From JALZEG01 sp046263255 (GTDB lineage: Bacteria > Actinomycetota > CADDZG01 > WHSQ01): a DNA stretch of 64,000 nt. Position 1 is the stretch's first letter; each line of letters starts with the position of its first letter. The translations under genes and the position numbers were made by a program. The stretch lies in assembly GCA_046263255.1 (NCBI GenBank), contig JBHELD010000057.1, positions 1 through 64,000 of the forward strand, in the 5' to 3' direction. The notes beneath the pieces were generated by a model. That model saw only the letters and a list, made by a program, of their open reading frames with translations, had not been told where the DNA came from and made no database searches. Shown one piece after another: positions 52,850 through 61,834 of the stretch.

Positions 52850-54916
52850 ATGAGACGACTTGCGAACAGGAACGAGGGCAGCAAGGAGCGGGGGGACCAC
52901 CCCCCGCTCCTTCGCCTGTCCGGCACGGCCAGGGTGTGGCTGCTCAGCGTCGGCGTCGCCGCGCTGGCCGCATTCCTCACGGCCGGCCTGACGGCCTCCC
53001 GCACGGACACGATCGCCAACCCGTTCGAGATCCCGTGGTGGTCGATCGGCGGGCTGTTCTTCCTCGCGGAGGTCTGCGTGGTGCACCTCCAATTCCGTCG
53101 TGAGGCCTACTCCTTCTCCCTCAGCGAGATCCCGCTCGTCCTGGGCCTCTTCTTCCTCACGCCCGCGGCGCTCGTGTTCGCGCAGCTCGTCGGAGCGGGG
53201 GCCGCGCTGGCGTTCCACCGTCGCCAGTCGCCGCTGAAGCTCGTCTTCAACCTCGCGCACCTCTCGCTCGAGGCGATCCTGGCCTCGCTCCTCTTCCAGC
53301 AGATCGTGATCACGGGCGACCCCACGAACTTCGAGGGCTGGATCGGCACCGGCATCGCCGTCACCCTGACAACGTTCCTCAGCGCCGCCATGATCGCTCT
53401 CGCCATCTCGCTGTCGGAGGGCAAGGTCCACGTCGAGGCCCTGACCGAAGGGCTCGGACCCGGCATGATGGCCGCGCTCACGAACACCTGCATCGCGCTG
53501 GTCGCGGCGACGCTGATGTGGGTCCGCCCACAGGTCGCGTGGCTGCTCCTCGTCCCGGTGGCGACGCTCTTCTTCGCCTACCGCGCGTACACGTCCGAGC
53601 GCCAGAAGCACAAGAGCCTCGAGTCGCTCTACGAGTCGAGCCGCGTCATCCAGGGGTCGCTCCAGATCGAGGCCACGATCAGCGAGCTGCTGTCGCAAGC
53701 ACGGAACATGTTCCAGGCCGAGGTCGCGCAGATCACGTTCTTCCCCGCGGCCAACGAGCGGGTCGCATACCGGAGCTCGATGGGCCCCGGCGAAGAGAGC
53801 TACATGATGCGGGAGCTGGACCTCGACCCGCGCGACGGCGTCTGGGCGCGCGTGGCGTCGGAGGGCGACGCGCTCCTGGTTCCGAAGCCGATCGCGAACG
53901 AGAACCTGCGGAAGCACTTCGAGGCGCGCGGCATGCGCGACGCGATCGTCGCGCCGCTGCACGCGGGAGGGACCGTGATCGGCACGTTTGCGGTGGGGAG
54001 CCGCCTGGGCGACGTCAGCACGTTCGACGAGGCCGACCTGAAGCTCTTCGAGACCCTGGCGAACCACGCGAGCGTCTCGCTCGAGAACGCGCGTCTCGTC
54101 GGGCGCCTCGAGGAGTCGCTTGCCCACCTCACCGAGATGAACCAGCTGAAGGACGACTTCGTCGCCGCGGTGTCGCACGAGCTGCGGACGCCGCTCACGT
54201 CCATCCAGGGCTACATCAAGACGCTGCTACGGCCGAACGTCGACTTCTCGCCGGACGACCAGCGCTCGTTCATCGAGGCGGTCGACCGCCAGAGCGAGCG
54301 GCTGCGGCGCCTCATCGAGGACCTTCTCGTGGTCTCGCGGATCGAGTCCGACCGCGACAACCTGCTGGTCACGCCCGTCGTGCTCCAGAAGGTCGCGCGC
54401 CACGTCGTCGACGAGTTCAGAGCCCGCACCGCGACGAGGTCGTTCGACTTCCGCTTCGACGAGAGCCTGATCGAGGTCGACACCGACGAGACGAAGGTCC
54501 ACCAGGTGGTGTCGAACTTCGTCGACAACGCTCTGAAGTACGCGCCGGACGGCACCACGATCACGATCGGCGGCCGGACCGAGGGCGACTACGCCGTCAT
54601 CTCCGTGGCCGACGAGGGATCGGGGATCCCCGAGGCCGAGCAGGCCAGGATCTTCGACCGCTTCTACCAGATCGACCAGTCGTCGACGAGGGCGGCCGGG
54701 GGTACGGGCCTCGGGCTGTACATCTGCAAGAAGCTCGCCGAGGCGGTCGGCGGCGACATCTGCCTCGAGCGCTCGGACGAGCGGGGCTCGGTGTTCGCGC
54801 TGCGGATCCCTCTCGTACCGCCGCGCGACGCGGTCCGGCGCCAGACGTTCCCGTCGCTGACGATCGGGAGAGCGCCGCTGACCGAGGGCGCGGAGCCGGC
54901 TTTCTCGGTCCGCTAG
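52850..54916 (+). CDS. Membrane histidine kinase with GAF domain
   Basis: 688 aa if it starts at ATG 52850; GTG 52934 (VWLLSVGVAALAAFLTAG) is an alternative, because a perfect 13-bp hairpin covers 52883-52912. About seven TM helices lie in the first 250 residues. Then a GAF domain (about 275-425), HisKA with the phospho-acceptor His in VAAVSHELRTPLTSIQGYIK, and HATPase (NFVDNALKYAPDG, DEGSGIPEAEQ, GGTGLGLYICKKLAE). All kinase boxes are intact. No response regulator is adjacent. The kinase may control the preceding subtilase gene, from position only. Confidence 0.9.
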   Translation: MRRLANRNEGSKERGDHPPLLRLSGTARVWLLSVGVAALAAFLTAGLTASRTDTIANPFEIPWWSIGGLFFLAEVCVVHLQFRREAYSFSLSEIPLVLGLFFLTPAALVFAQLVGAGAALAFHRRQSPLKLVFNLAHLSLEAILASLLFQQIVITGDPTNFEGWIGTGIAVTLTTFLSAAMIALAISLSEGKVHVEALTEGLGPGMMAALTNTCIALVAATLMWVRPQVAWLLLVPVATLFFAYRAYTSERQKHKSLESLYESSRVIQGSLQIEATISELLSQARNMFQAEVAQITFFPAANERVAYRSSMGPGEESYMMRELDLDPRDGVWARVASEGDALLVPKPIANENLRKHFEARGMRDAIVAPLHAGGTVIGTFAVGSRLGDVSTFDEADLKLFETLANHASVSLENARLVGRLEESLAHLTEMNQLKDDFVAAVSHELRTPLTSIQGYIKTLLRPNVDFSPDDQRSFIEAVDRQSERLRRLIEDLLVVSRIESDRDNLLVTPVVLQKVARHVVDEFRARTATRSFDFRFDESLIEVDTDETKVHQVVSNFVDNALKYAPDGTTITIGGRTEGDYAVISVADEGSGIPEAEQARIFDRFYQIDQSSTRAAGGTGLGLYICKKLAEAVGGDICLERSDERGSVFALRIPLVPPRDAVRRQTFPSLTIGRAPLTEGAEPAFSVR
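52883..52912 (+). terminator. Perfect GC hairpin at the start of the kinase reading frame
   Basis: AAGGAGCGGGGGG and CCCCCCGCTCCTT form a 13-bp stem with an ACCA loop, about 107 bp after the subtilase stop. It looks like the subtilase terminator, but it falls inside the longest kinase frame. Either the kinase starts at GTG 52934, or the hairpin attenuates or blocks translation. Confidence 0.7.
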
Positions 54917-54985
54917 CGGCACGCCCTGCAGAACGGCGGCGACTCCACCTATGACTACATATTGGAGGGTAACGAACGGGTTGAC

Positions 54986-55150
54986 TCACCTAGAGCGCCG
55001 AGCGGCTCCAACGATCAGCAACCCCGATACGACCAAGACCAGCGCCAAGACGGCAGCCATGGGACCCCACTGCCAGCGAGTCAGGATTCCGTGCCAGACG
55101 ACGACGCTCCCCGCCACGACAGCGAGGAATACAGCGGTCGCCCGAGTCAT
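54986..55150 (-). CDS. Small two-TM membrane protein
   Basis: 54 aa from ATG 55150. Two hydrophobic helices (AVFLAVVAGSVVVWHGI, and PMAAVLALVLVVSGLLIVGA) with a short WQWG turn and a basic tail (ARRSR). It begins 2 bp after the XRE gene stop on the same strand, so the two form an operon. Composition and tight spacing make it likely to be real. Function unknown; a small membrane toxin or signalling partner of the XRE protein is possible. Confidence 0.6.
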   Translation of the reverse strand: MTRATAVFLAVVAGSVVVWHGILTRWQWGPMAAVLALVLVVSGLLIVGAARRSR

Positions 55151-55152
55151 GG

Positions 55153-55680
55153 CTACTTCGAGCGGTCGGCCTCTCGGGCCTCTTTCTCCTTGCGCTTCCG
55201 AAGCTCGGCCTTCTCTAGATCCTTCTTGGAGACCGAGAAGATGCGCTTCGCTGCCTCCTCGAGGCGCTCGAAGGGAGTGGGCCGGGGCCTCTCTGCTTTC
55301 GCCACGGAAACAGAATAGGCGCGACGAGAACCCCCAGGAAGGGCCGCTTTGCTGTACGGCCTTGGCTCGCTCACGATGCGGTTTTCGCCCGAGCGCCTGA
55401 TCAACTCGTCATCCAGCCGGCGCGTTTCCTCCGCGACCTCGGGAGGCAGGCTCGCTTCGTACTTGGCCAGCCACTGGTCGTGGTCGTCCTTCTCCGCGAG
55501 CCGGATCCGCAGGTCGAGCCCTGTGGCTCTCACGATGCGCGCCAGGGTATCCACCGTCGGTGAGCGACGGCCACTCTCATAGGCGGCGATCGCGGCTTGC
55601 GACGTAGAGGCCCGCCGGGCCAGCTCCCGTTGTGACAGATCCTGCTGTCGCCGGGCGATCTTGATGAGTTTCCACTCCAC
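55153..55680 (-). CDS. XRE-family regulator with long C-terminal region
   Basis: 175 aa from GTG 55680. Residues 1-60 are a Cro/CI-type HTH (ARRQQDLSQRELARRASTSQ, then AAIAAYESGRRSPTVDTLAR). The rest is unlike common antitoxins: LAEKDDHDQWLAKYEASLPP, a ...RRSGENRIVSEP part and a very basic, charged C-terminus (KKDLEKAELRKRKEKEAREA). A 26-bp perfect palindrome (55693-55718) is 12 bp upstream, presumably its own operator. The gene is followed by the 54-aa membrane protein. Possible roles are an antitoxin-like or phage-type repressor; not resolved. Confidence 0.85.
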   Translation of the reverse strand: MEWKLIKIARRQQDLSQRELARRASTSQAAIAAYESGRRSPTVDTLARIVRATGLDLRIRLAEKDDHDQWLAKYEASLPPEVAEETRRLDDELIRRSGENRIVSEPRPYSKAALPGGSRRAYSVSVAKAERPRPTPFERLEEAAKRIFSVSKKDLEKAELRKRKEKEAREADRSK

Positions 55681-55692
55681 GATCCCATGCAG

Positions 55693-55718
55693 GCCTGATA
55701 CCTGATCAGGTATCAGGC
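55693..55718. promoter_or_regulatory. 26-bp perfect palindrome, likely XRE operator
   Basis: Half-site GCCTGATACCTGA with its exact reverse complement TCAGGTATCAGGC. Inside it CCTGAT and ATCAGG recur, so it may bind two dimers. A putative -10 TATTAG of the XRE gene (about 55725-55730, minus strand) is just upstream of it, so it sits at the transcription start. Confidence 0.88.
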
Positions 55719-55861
55719 GACGCCTAATACGGTTTCGCGTGGCCCGGCCCCGGCCGCGTGCGAGCACTCTCGCGGAGAGGCTGCAAGAGCCACAGGGTGA
55801 CGGGGGAGCTCGGAACACCACCCCCATCACTACGGGCATCGGTCCGGACGGCCGAGGTGTC

Positions 55862-57226
55862 CTATCCCGCGGATGTGGCTCCCGCGGCGGCGGCGGGCGC
55901 CCAGCCCCCGGTGGCGAATCGCCACGCCGTCAGCAGCGATCGCAGGACCAGCCAGACCGCGAGGCCCGCGGCCAGACCGGAGGTCCCCCACCCCGCGGGC
56001 GCCGAGACCAGCGCCAGCGGGACGAAGAACGCGCTGCAGACCGCCATCGCGCCGGCCAGGTATCGCATGTCCGACGCCCCCATCAGGATCCCGTCGAGCG
56101 TGAACGCGATGGCCGACACCGGCTGGAGCAAGCCGATCCACAGCAGGAGCCGGGCCGCCGCGGCGACGACCGTCGAGTCGTCCGTGAACGCGCCGGCGAG
56201 CGGGCGCGACAACGGGACGACGACGAGCAGCAGGACGACGCCGAGGCCTATCCCCCACCACAGCAACCTGCGGCCCACCGCGGCCGCGTCGGCCCGACGT
56301 CCCGCTCCCAAGCGGTTCCCGACGAGCGCCTGCGCCGCGATCGCGACCGAGTCGGCCGTGAACGCGAGCAGCGAGAACACCTGCATCGCGATCTGCCACG
56401 ACGCGAGCGGTACGACGCCCATGCGCGCGGCGGCCGACGTCGCGACCGTCAGCGCGCCGAGCAGCACCCCGGTTCGGATCACGAGCGCGGCCCCCACGGT
56501 GAGCAGCTCGCGCAACCTGGGACCGTGCCATCGCCACGACGGCGGGCGCATCCGCCGGCGCAGCACGACGACGAACGCCGCCGCGGCCCCGGTCTGGCCG
56601 ACGACCGTCGCCCACGCCGCGCCGGTGACGCCCCAGCCGAAGGGGTAGATGAAGACGTAGTCCAGGAGCGCGTTCGCGACGGCGCCGGCGGTGACGATCA
56701 GCATCGGCGTCTTCGTGTCCTGGGCGCCGCGCAGCCACCCGTGGCCGACCGTGACGAGCAGGACCGGCACCGACGCGAGCACGCGCACCCGCAGGTAGTC
56801 CTCGGCGAGCGGGGCGATCTCCGGACCCGCGCCCAGCCCCCGCACGATCGGCCCGGCGAGCAGCACCCCCGCGAGCGCCACGACCGCCCCCATCGTCAGC
56901 GCGAGCAGGAGCGCCTGCACGCCGACCACGCCCGCGCCGTCGCGGTCCCCCGCGGCGAGCAGCATCGCGACCTTCGGAGTCACGCCGAACGCGAGGAACG
57001 AGAAGACCCAGAACGAGATCGTGAACGCCGCGGTCCCTACTGCGAGGGCGCCGAGCGGCCGCGGCCCGAGGTGCCCCACGAGGATCGTGTCGACCAGCGA
57101 GTACAGGGGGTCGGCCGCCAGCGCGCCCAGCGCCGGGACCGCCAGCGCCAGGATCGCGCGGTCGTCGGGGTGCCTGCCGGGCCCGAGCGCCCGCCGCCGA
57201 GCCGTCTCGGCGGGTCGCGCCGGCAC
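55862..57226 (-). CDS. MATE-family efflux protein (DinF-like)
   Basis: 454 aa from GTG 57226. Twelve TM helices in two bundles. Family motifs include DDRAILALAVPALGALAADP, LVDTILVGHLGPRPLGALAV and, in the second half, ASWQIAMQVFSLLAFTADSV and AIAAQALVGNRLGAGRRADA. It would pump organic cations or drugs out with H+ or Na+. It is 9 bp downstream of uvrB on the same strand; a link between dinF-like genes and DNA damage is known in E. coli lexA-dinF. Confidence 0.9.
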   Translation of the reverse strand: MPARPAETARRRALGPGRHPDDRAILALAVPALGALAADPLYSLVDTILVGHLGPRPLGALAVGTAAFTISFWVFSFLAFGVTPKVAMLLAAGDRDGAGVVGVQALLLALTMGAVVALAGVLLAGPIVRGLGAGPEIAPLAEDYLRVRVLASVPVLLVTVGHGWLRGAQDTKTPMLIVTAGAVANALLDYVFIYPFGWGVTGAAWATVVGQTGAAAAFVVVLRRRMRPPSWRWHGPRLRELLTVGAALVIRTGVLLGALTVATSAAARMGVVPLASWQIAMQVFSLLAFTADSVAIAAQALVGNRLGAGRRADAAAVGRRLLWWGIGLGVVLLLVVVPLSRPLAGAFTDDSTVVAAAARLLLWIGLLQPVSAIAFTLDGILMGASDMRYLAGAMAVCSAFFVPLALVSAPAGWGTSGLAAGLAVWLVLRSLLTAWRFATGGWAPAAAAGATSAG

Positions 57227-57235
57227 GGACGGGAC

Positions 57236-59239
57236 CTACCCCACCTCCCGCAGCTCGCGCTTGAGGTCGGCGATCTCGTCCCTGATGCGCGCCGCGTACT
57301 CGAAGCGCAGGTCCTCGGCCGCCGTGTGCATCTCCTCCTGGAGCTGGAGGATCAGCCGCTTCAGGTCGTCGGGCGTCCCGCCGACGGGGTCGCGCCGGCG
57401 GCTCTTGGACTTCGACGGGACGGTCGCGTCCGCGCGCCGCCGGCCGAAGCCCGAGAGCAGGATGTCGCTGACCGCCTTGCGGATCGACTGCGGGTCGATC
57501 CCGTGCTCGTCGTTGTACGCGATCTGGATCTGGCGGCGGCGCTGCGTCTCGTTGATCGCGTTGCGCATCGAGTCCGTGACCTCGTCGGCGTACATGATCA
57601 CCTGGCCCTCGACGTTCCGCGCGGCGCGGCCGATCGTCTGGATCAGCGACGTCTGCGACCGGAGGTATCCCTCCTTGTCCGCGTCGAGGATCGCGACGAG
57701 AGACACCTCGGGCAGGTCGAGGCCCTCGCGCAGGAGGTTGATCCCGACGAGGACGTCGAACTCGCCGAGCCGCAGGTCGCGCAGGATCTCGATCCTCTCG
57801 ACGGTGTCGATGTCGGAGTGGAGATAGCGGACGCGCACGCCGGACTCGAGCAGGTAGTCGGTGAGGTTCTCGGCCATCTTCTTCGTCAGCGTCGTCACGA
57901 GCACGCGCGCGCCCGCCTCGGTGCGCTTGCGAATCTCCTCCATCAGGTCGTCGATCTGCCCCTTCGTCGGTCGGATCACGACCTCGGGGTCGACGAGGCC
58001 GGTCGGCCGCACGAGTTGCTCGACCGGTTTCCCCGAGTGGCGCAGCTCGAAGGGGCCGGGCGTCGCGCTCATGAACACGACCTGGTCGACCTTGTCGATG
58101 AACTCGTCGAAGCGCAGCGGGCGGTTGTCCAGCGCGCTCGGAAGGCGGAAGCCGTGCTCGACCAGCACCTCCTTGCGGCTGCGGTCGCCCTCGTACATCC
58201 CGTTCAGCTGCGGGACCGTCACGTGAGACTCGTCGAGGACCACGAGGAAGTCGTCCGGGAAGTAGTCGAGCAGGGTGTTCGGGCGCGCGCCGGGGGCGCG
58301 GCCCTCGATGTGGCGGGCGTAGTTCTCGATCCCGTTGCAGAAGCCGACCTCGCGCATCATCTCGAGGTCGTAGCTCGTCCGCATCCGGAGGCGCTGCGCC
58401 TCCAACAGCTTCCGCTCGTTCTCGAGGACCTTCAGGCGATCCGCGAGCTCGCGCTCGATCGCCGCGATCGCACGCTCCATCCGGCTGCGGGACGCGACGT
58501 AGTGCGACGCGGGGTAGACGGTGACGTGGTCGAGCTCGCGCACGATCTCGCCCGTGAGCGGGTCGAGCTGGATGATCCGGTCGACCTCGTCGCCGAACAG
58601 CTCGATCCTCACCGCCAGCTCCTCGTAGGCGGGGAAAACCTCGATCGTGTCGCCGCGCACGCGGAACTTCCCGCGGACGAAGTTCACGTCGTTGCGCTCG
58701 TACTGGATGTCGACCAGGCGCTGGAGGATGAAGTCCCGGTCGGCCGTGCCCCCGCGGGCGACGCTGACGACCTGGTTCAGGTACTCCTCGGGCGAGCCGA
58801 GGCCGAAGATGCACGACACGCTGGCGACGATCAGAACGTCGTTGCGCTGGAGCAGCGCGCTGGTCGCCGAATGCCGCAGCCGCTCGATCTCGTCGTTGAT
58901 CGACGAGTCCTTCTCGATGTACGTGTCGGACGAGGGGACGTACGCCTCGGGCTGGTAGTAGTCGTAGTACGAGACGAAGTACTCGACCGCGTTGCTCGGG
59001 AAGAACTGCTTGAACTCGTTGCAGAGCTGCGCCGCGAGCGACTTGTTCGGGGCGATCACCAGCGTGGGCTTCTGGATCTGCTCGAGCGCCCAGGCGATCG
59101 TCGCGGTCTTGCCCGTCCCCGTGGCGCCCAGCAGCGTCGTGTAGCGCTCCCCCTGCCGGACGCGCTCCACGACGCCGTGGACGGCGGTCGGCTGGTCGCC
59201 GGCGGGGGCGAAGTCGGCCTCGACCTTGAACGGGGGCAT
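57236..59239 (-). CDS. uvrB: Excinuclease ABC subunit B
   Basis: 667 aa from ATG 59239. A TAGACT hexamer (59246-59251) 6 nt before the ATG marks a leaderless start. Helicase motifs: GATGTGKTATIAWALEQI (Walker A), VVLDESHVT (DE-box), and VGINLLREGLDLPEVSLVAI, QTIGRAARNVEG in the second half; the beta-hairpin region YYDYYQPEAYVPSSDTYIEK is intact. The C-terminal UVR domain (LKRLILQLQEEMHTAAEDLR) is present. It loads on lesions with UvrA and recruits UvrC. MATE follows directly. Confidence 0.97.
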   Translation of the reverse strand: MPPFKVEADFAPAGDQPTAVHGVVERVRQGERYTTLLGATGTGKTATIAWALEQIQKPTLVIAPNKSLAAQLCNEFKQFFPSNAVEYFVSYYDYYQPEAYVPSSDTYIEKDSSINDEIERLRHSATSALLQRNDVLIVASVSCIFGLGSPEEYLNQVVSVARGGTADRDFILQRLVDIQYERNDVNFVRGKFRVRGDTIEVFPAYEELAVRIELFGDEVDRIIQLDPLTGEIVRELDHVTVYPASHYVASRSRMERAIAAIERELADRLKVLENERKLLEAQRLRMRTSYDLEMMREVGFCNGIENYARHIEGRAPGARPNTLLDYFPDDFLVVLDESHVTVPQLNGMYEGDRSRKEVLVEHGFRLPSALDNRPLRFDEFIDKVDQVVFMSATPGPFELRHSGKPVEQLVRPTGLVDPEVVIRPTKGQIDDLMEEIRKRTEAGARVLVTTLTKKMAENLTDYLLESGVRVRYLHSDIDTVERIEILRDLRLGEFDVLVGINLLREGLDLPEVSLVAILDADKEGYLRSQTSLIQTIGRAARNVEGQVIMYADEVTDSMRNAINETQRRRQIQIAYNDEHGIDPQSIRKAVSDILLSGFGRRRADATVPSKSKSRRRDPVGGTPDDLKRLILQLQEEMHTAAEDLRFEYAARIRDEIADLKRELREVG

Positions 59240-59245
59240 GGGCCG

Positions 59246-59251
59246 AGTCTA
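59246..59251 (-). promoter_or_regulatory. -10 element of leaderless uvrB
   Basis: TAGACT on the minus strand, 6 nt before the uvrB ATG. No Shine-Dalgarno and no LexA-type box is seen in the short gap. Confidence 0.55.
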
Positions 59252-59282
59252 AGGCGGGGCTACGACCGGAGTTCCACGCCTG

Positions 59283-61076
59283 TCATTCGGCTGCGGCGCG
59301 CTGCTCCTCCGGCGCGACCTGCAGCGTGAACGAGAACTTCGATCCCTTGCCCGGCTCCGACTCGACCCAGATCCGGCCCCCGTGCGCCTCGACGATGCCC
59401 TTCGTGATGAACAGGCCGAGCCCCGTCCCCTTCTTCACCCACCCGGGCTTCGGGAGCATCGAGAACTTGGAGAAGATCCGGTCGCGGTCCTGCTCCGATA
59501 TCCCGATGCCCTCGTCGGTCACCGACACCTCGACCATCCCGTCGTTCGGCACCTCCCGCGCCGACACGCGGACGGCCGTCCCCTCCGGCGAGTACCGGAT
59601 CGCGTTCGTCAGGAGGTTGATGAACACCTGGCGCAGCCGGTCGTTGTCCGCGAGCACCGGAGGAAGGTCCGGCGGGATGTCGTCGACGACGAGGTGCTGC
59701 GCGCTGAGAGAGGTGTGGACGGTGACGATGCTGTCGATGAGACCCGAGAGCGACACGGGGCTCAGGTCGTAGCGGAGCGTCCCGGCCTCCATCCGGGAGA
59801 CGTCGAGGAGGTCGTTGACGAGACGCGACAGGCGGCCCGTCTCCTTCGCGACGATGTCGAGGATCGAGAGCTTCTTCTCGTCTGGGACCCTGTCCCACTG
59901 CTGCTTCAGCGTCTCGCTGAAGCCCAGGATCGTCGTCATCGGACCCTTCAGCTCGTGCGCCAGCATCGAGACGAACTCGGACTTCGTGCGGTCGGCCTCG
60001 CGCAGCCTCTGGACGAGCTGGCGCTCGCGCTGCCGGCCCATGCTCGACTCGACGAGCGCGCCGACCTGGCCCCCGAGCAACATCGCGAAGCGCACGTCGT
60101 CTTCGCTGAAGTAGCCCTTGCGCGCGTTCATCGCCTTCAGCACCCCGATCGGCTTCGGCCCCGTAGTCAGCGGCACGGCGAGCAGCGACTCGATGCCGAG
60201 CAGCGAGACCATCTGCCGGTTCACCCACGCGTCGTTCGGAGCGTCGTTGGACACGAGCGGCGTCTTCGTCCGGAACACCGTCGCGGCGAGCGACGGCTCG
60301 TCGAGGCGGATGTGCAGACCGTCCACCTGGTCGTCGTCGAGCCCGACCGCGGCGTTCATCGCGACGAGACAAGTCTCGCTCTCGTCGTTCAGCAGCAGCG
60401 CCATCTTCTCGCACTCGAGCATCTCGGCGACGATGCGGATCGACTCGCCGACGATGCGCTCCATCGTCTCGCTCGACAGCAGCAGCCGGGACAGCCGGTG
60501 GAGGCCCTCGAGCTCCTGGACCTGACGCTGGAGCGTGCCGACCAGCTGGCTGTTCTCGATCGTGAGCGCGACCCGGTCGGCGAGCACGGTCAGCAGGCGG
60601 AGGTCCTCGTGGGTGAACGCGCCCCGGCGCGAGTTGAGGGCGCCGACGACGCCGAGCGTCTTGTCGGTGAGGACCAGGGGTGCTGCGACGAGCTGCCGCG
60701 CGTTCAGCGTGTCGGCGAAGATCGGATTGCCGTCGGGATCGGCGTCCACGTCGTTGACGACCTCGCCGAGGCCGGAGTGGAGCACGCGGCGCAGGACCGT
60801 CGGCTCCGACAGAGGGAGGACGAACCCCCTGTCGCGACCGTCCTGCATCCGAAGCACGTCTGCGTCCTCGTCGTAGAGGAACAAGACCGACCGGTCGCAG
60901 TGGACGACCTGCTCGATGACCCTGAGGATCTCCTCGACGACCGCGCGCGGGTTCCCGTACGCGGTGCTGAGGGTCGCGATCCGGTAGAGGGCCGACAGCT
61001 CGTCGTAGCCGCCCTGCGACCTGATCGATGCTCCCCCGGCGGCTCCGCCGGGACCCGAGCTCTCGTTTCCCCTCAC
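59283..61076 (-). CDS. Cytosolic sensor histidine kinase with two GAF domains
   Basis: 597 aa from GTG 61076, 2 bp after the HAD stop. No TM helix. GAF1 (about 24-170) has VVHCDRSVLFLYDEDADVLR; GAF2 (about 190-345) has LECEKMALLLNDESETCLVA. HisKA carries the phospho-acceptor His in SMLAHELKGPMTTILGFSE, where Lys replaces the usual Arg of HELRTPL. HATPase boxes are VFINLLTNAIRYSPEG, DEGIGISEQD and GTGLGLFITKGIVEAHGG. The signal sensed is unknown. No response regulator is nearby. Confidence 0.9.
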   Translation of the reverse strand: MRGNESSGPGGAAGGASIRSQGGYDELSALYRIATLSTAYGNPRAVVEEILRVIEQVVHCDRSVLFLYDEDADVLRMQDGRDRGFVLPLSEPTVLRRVLHSGLGEVVNDVDADPDGNPIFADTLNARQLVAAPLVLTDKTLGVVGALNSRRGAFTHEDLRLLTVLADRVALTIENSQLVGTLQRQVQELEGLHRLSRLLLSSETMERIVGESIRIVAEMLECEKMALLLNDESETCLVAMNAAVGLDDDQVDGLHIRLDEPSLAATVFRTKTPLVSNDAPNDAWVNRQMVSLLGIESLLAVPLTTGPKPIGVLKAMNARKGYFSEDDVRFAMLLGGQVGALVESSMGRQRERQLVQRLREADRTKSEFVSMLAHELKGPMTTILGFSETLKQQWDRVPDEKKLSILDIVAKETGRLSRLVNDLLDVSRMEAGTLRYDLSPVSLSGLIDSIVTVHTSLSAQHLVVDDIPPDLPPVLADNDRLRQVFINLLTNAIRYSPEGTAVRVSAREVPNDGMVEVSVTDEGIGISEQDRDRIFSKFSMLPKPGWVKKGTGLGLFITKGIVEAHGGRIWVESEPGKGSKFSFTLQVAPEEQRAAAE

Positions 61077-61078
61077 GG

Positions 61079-61834
61079 TTACAGCTTCGTGAGCAGGTCC
61101 GGTAATTCCTTCAAGGACGTGATCCTCTGCCCCTCGTGGCCCTCGTAGCGGCCGAGCCGGTCCAGCAGCACCGTGTTCATGCCGACCGAACGCGCGGGCT
61201 CGACGTCCAGGCCGGGCGAGTCCCCGATGTGCACGGCACGCGACGCGTCCACGCCCGCCTTGTCTAGCGCACGGCGGTAGATCGAGGCATCCGGCTTCTC
61301 GACGCCTTCTATGCCCGAGATCACCGCGACGTCGAAGATGTGCCCGACCTCCAGCTCGACGAGCATCTCCTCGAGCCACCGCTCGAAGTTCGAGATGAGA
61401 CCGAGCCGGTACCCGCGGGAGCCGAGGTCGCGCAGCGCCGGCAGCACGTCGTCGTAGAGCCGGTACGTCGAGGTGCTCGAGAAGATGGCGAACAGGCGGT
61501 CCACCAGCTCCTCGTCGAGCATTCCCAGCTCCTGAAGGAACCTCCGGTAGAGGAACGTCCAGAACAGCCGGGAGCTCTCCTCCGAGAGCGATATCCCCCC
61601 CTCGGCCCCCGAGTCCTCGACCATGTCCACGAGATGAGGCGCGAGGCGGCGGCGGACGTCCTCGACTTGCGAGGGCTCGACGGGGCGTCCGTACTCCGTC
61701 GCGACGCGCGCGAACAGCTCGGAGAACGACGGATGCGGGTACAGGATCGTCTCGCCCGCGTCCAGGAAGACGATCTGAATGCCGTCCCGCCGCGGCGGCC
61801 CGGCTGCCCGGCCTTCCGCGTGTCCAGAGGTCAA
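61079..61834 (-). CDS. HAD-superfamily hydrolase
   Basis: 251 aa from TTG 61834, which overlaps the coaE stop as TTGA and has GGAGGAG 5 nt upstream. Motif I is IVFLDAGETILYPHP; the second Asp of DxD is replaced by Gly, as in some HDHD3-type HADs. Motif II is LISNFERWLEEM, motif III has VEKPDASIYRRAL, and motif IV is VHIGDSPGLDVEPA. The cap is helical. Phosphatase activity is uncertain given the motif I change. Confidence 0.85.
   Translation of the reverse strand: MTSGHAEGRAAGPPRRDGIQIVFLDAGETILYPHPSFSELFARVATEYGRPVEPSQVEDVRRRLAPHLVDMVEDSGAEGGISLSEESSRLFWTFLYRRFLQELGMLDEELVDRLFAIFSSTSTYRLYDDVLPALRDLGSRGYRLGLISNFERWLEEMLVELEVGHIFDVAVISGIEGVEKPDASIYRRALDKAGVDASRAVHIGDSPGLDVEPARSVGMNTVLLDRLGRYEGHEGQRITSLKELPDLLTKL

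Noticed and set aside
55739..59329. 1196-codon open frame antisense to MATE and uvrB
   Set aside because: Product is Arg/Asp-rich low-complexity sequence caused by GC bias; both real genes are on the other strand.
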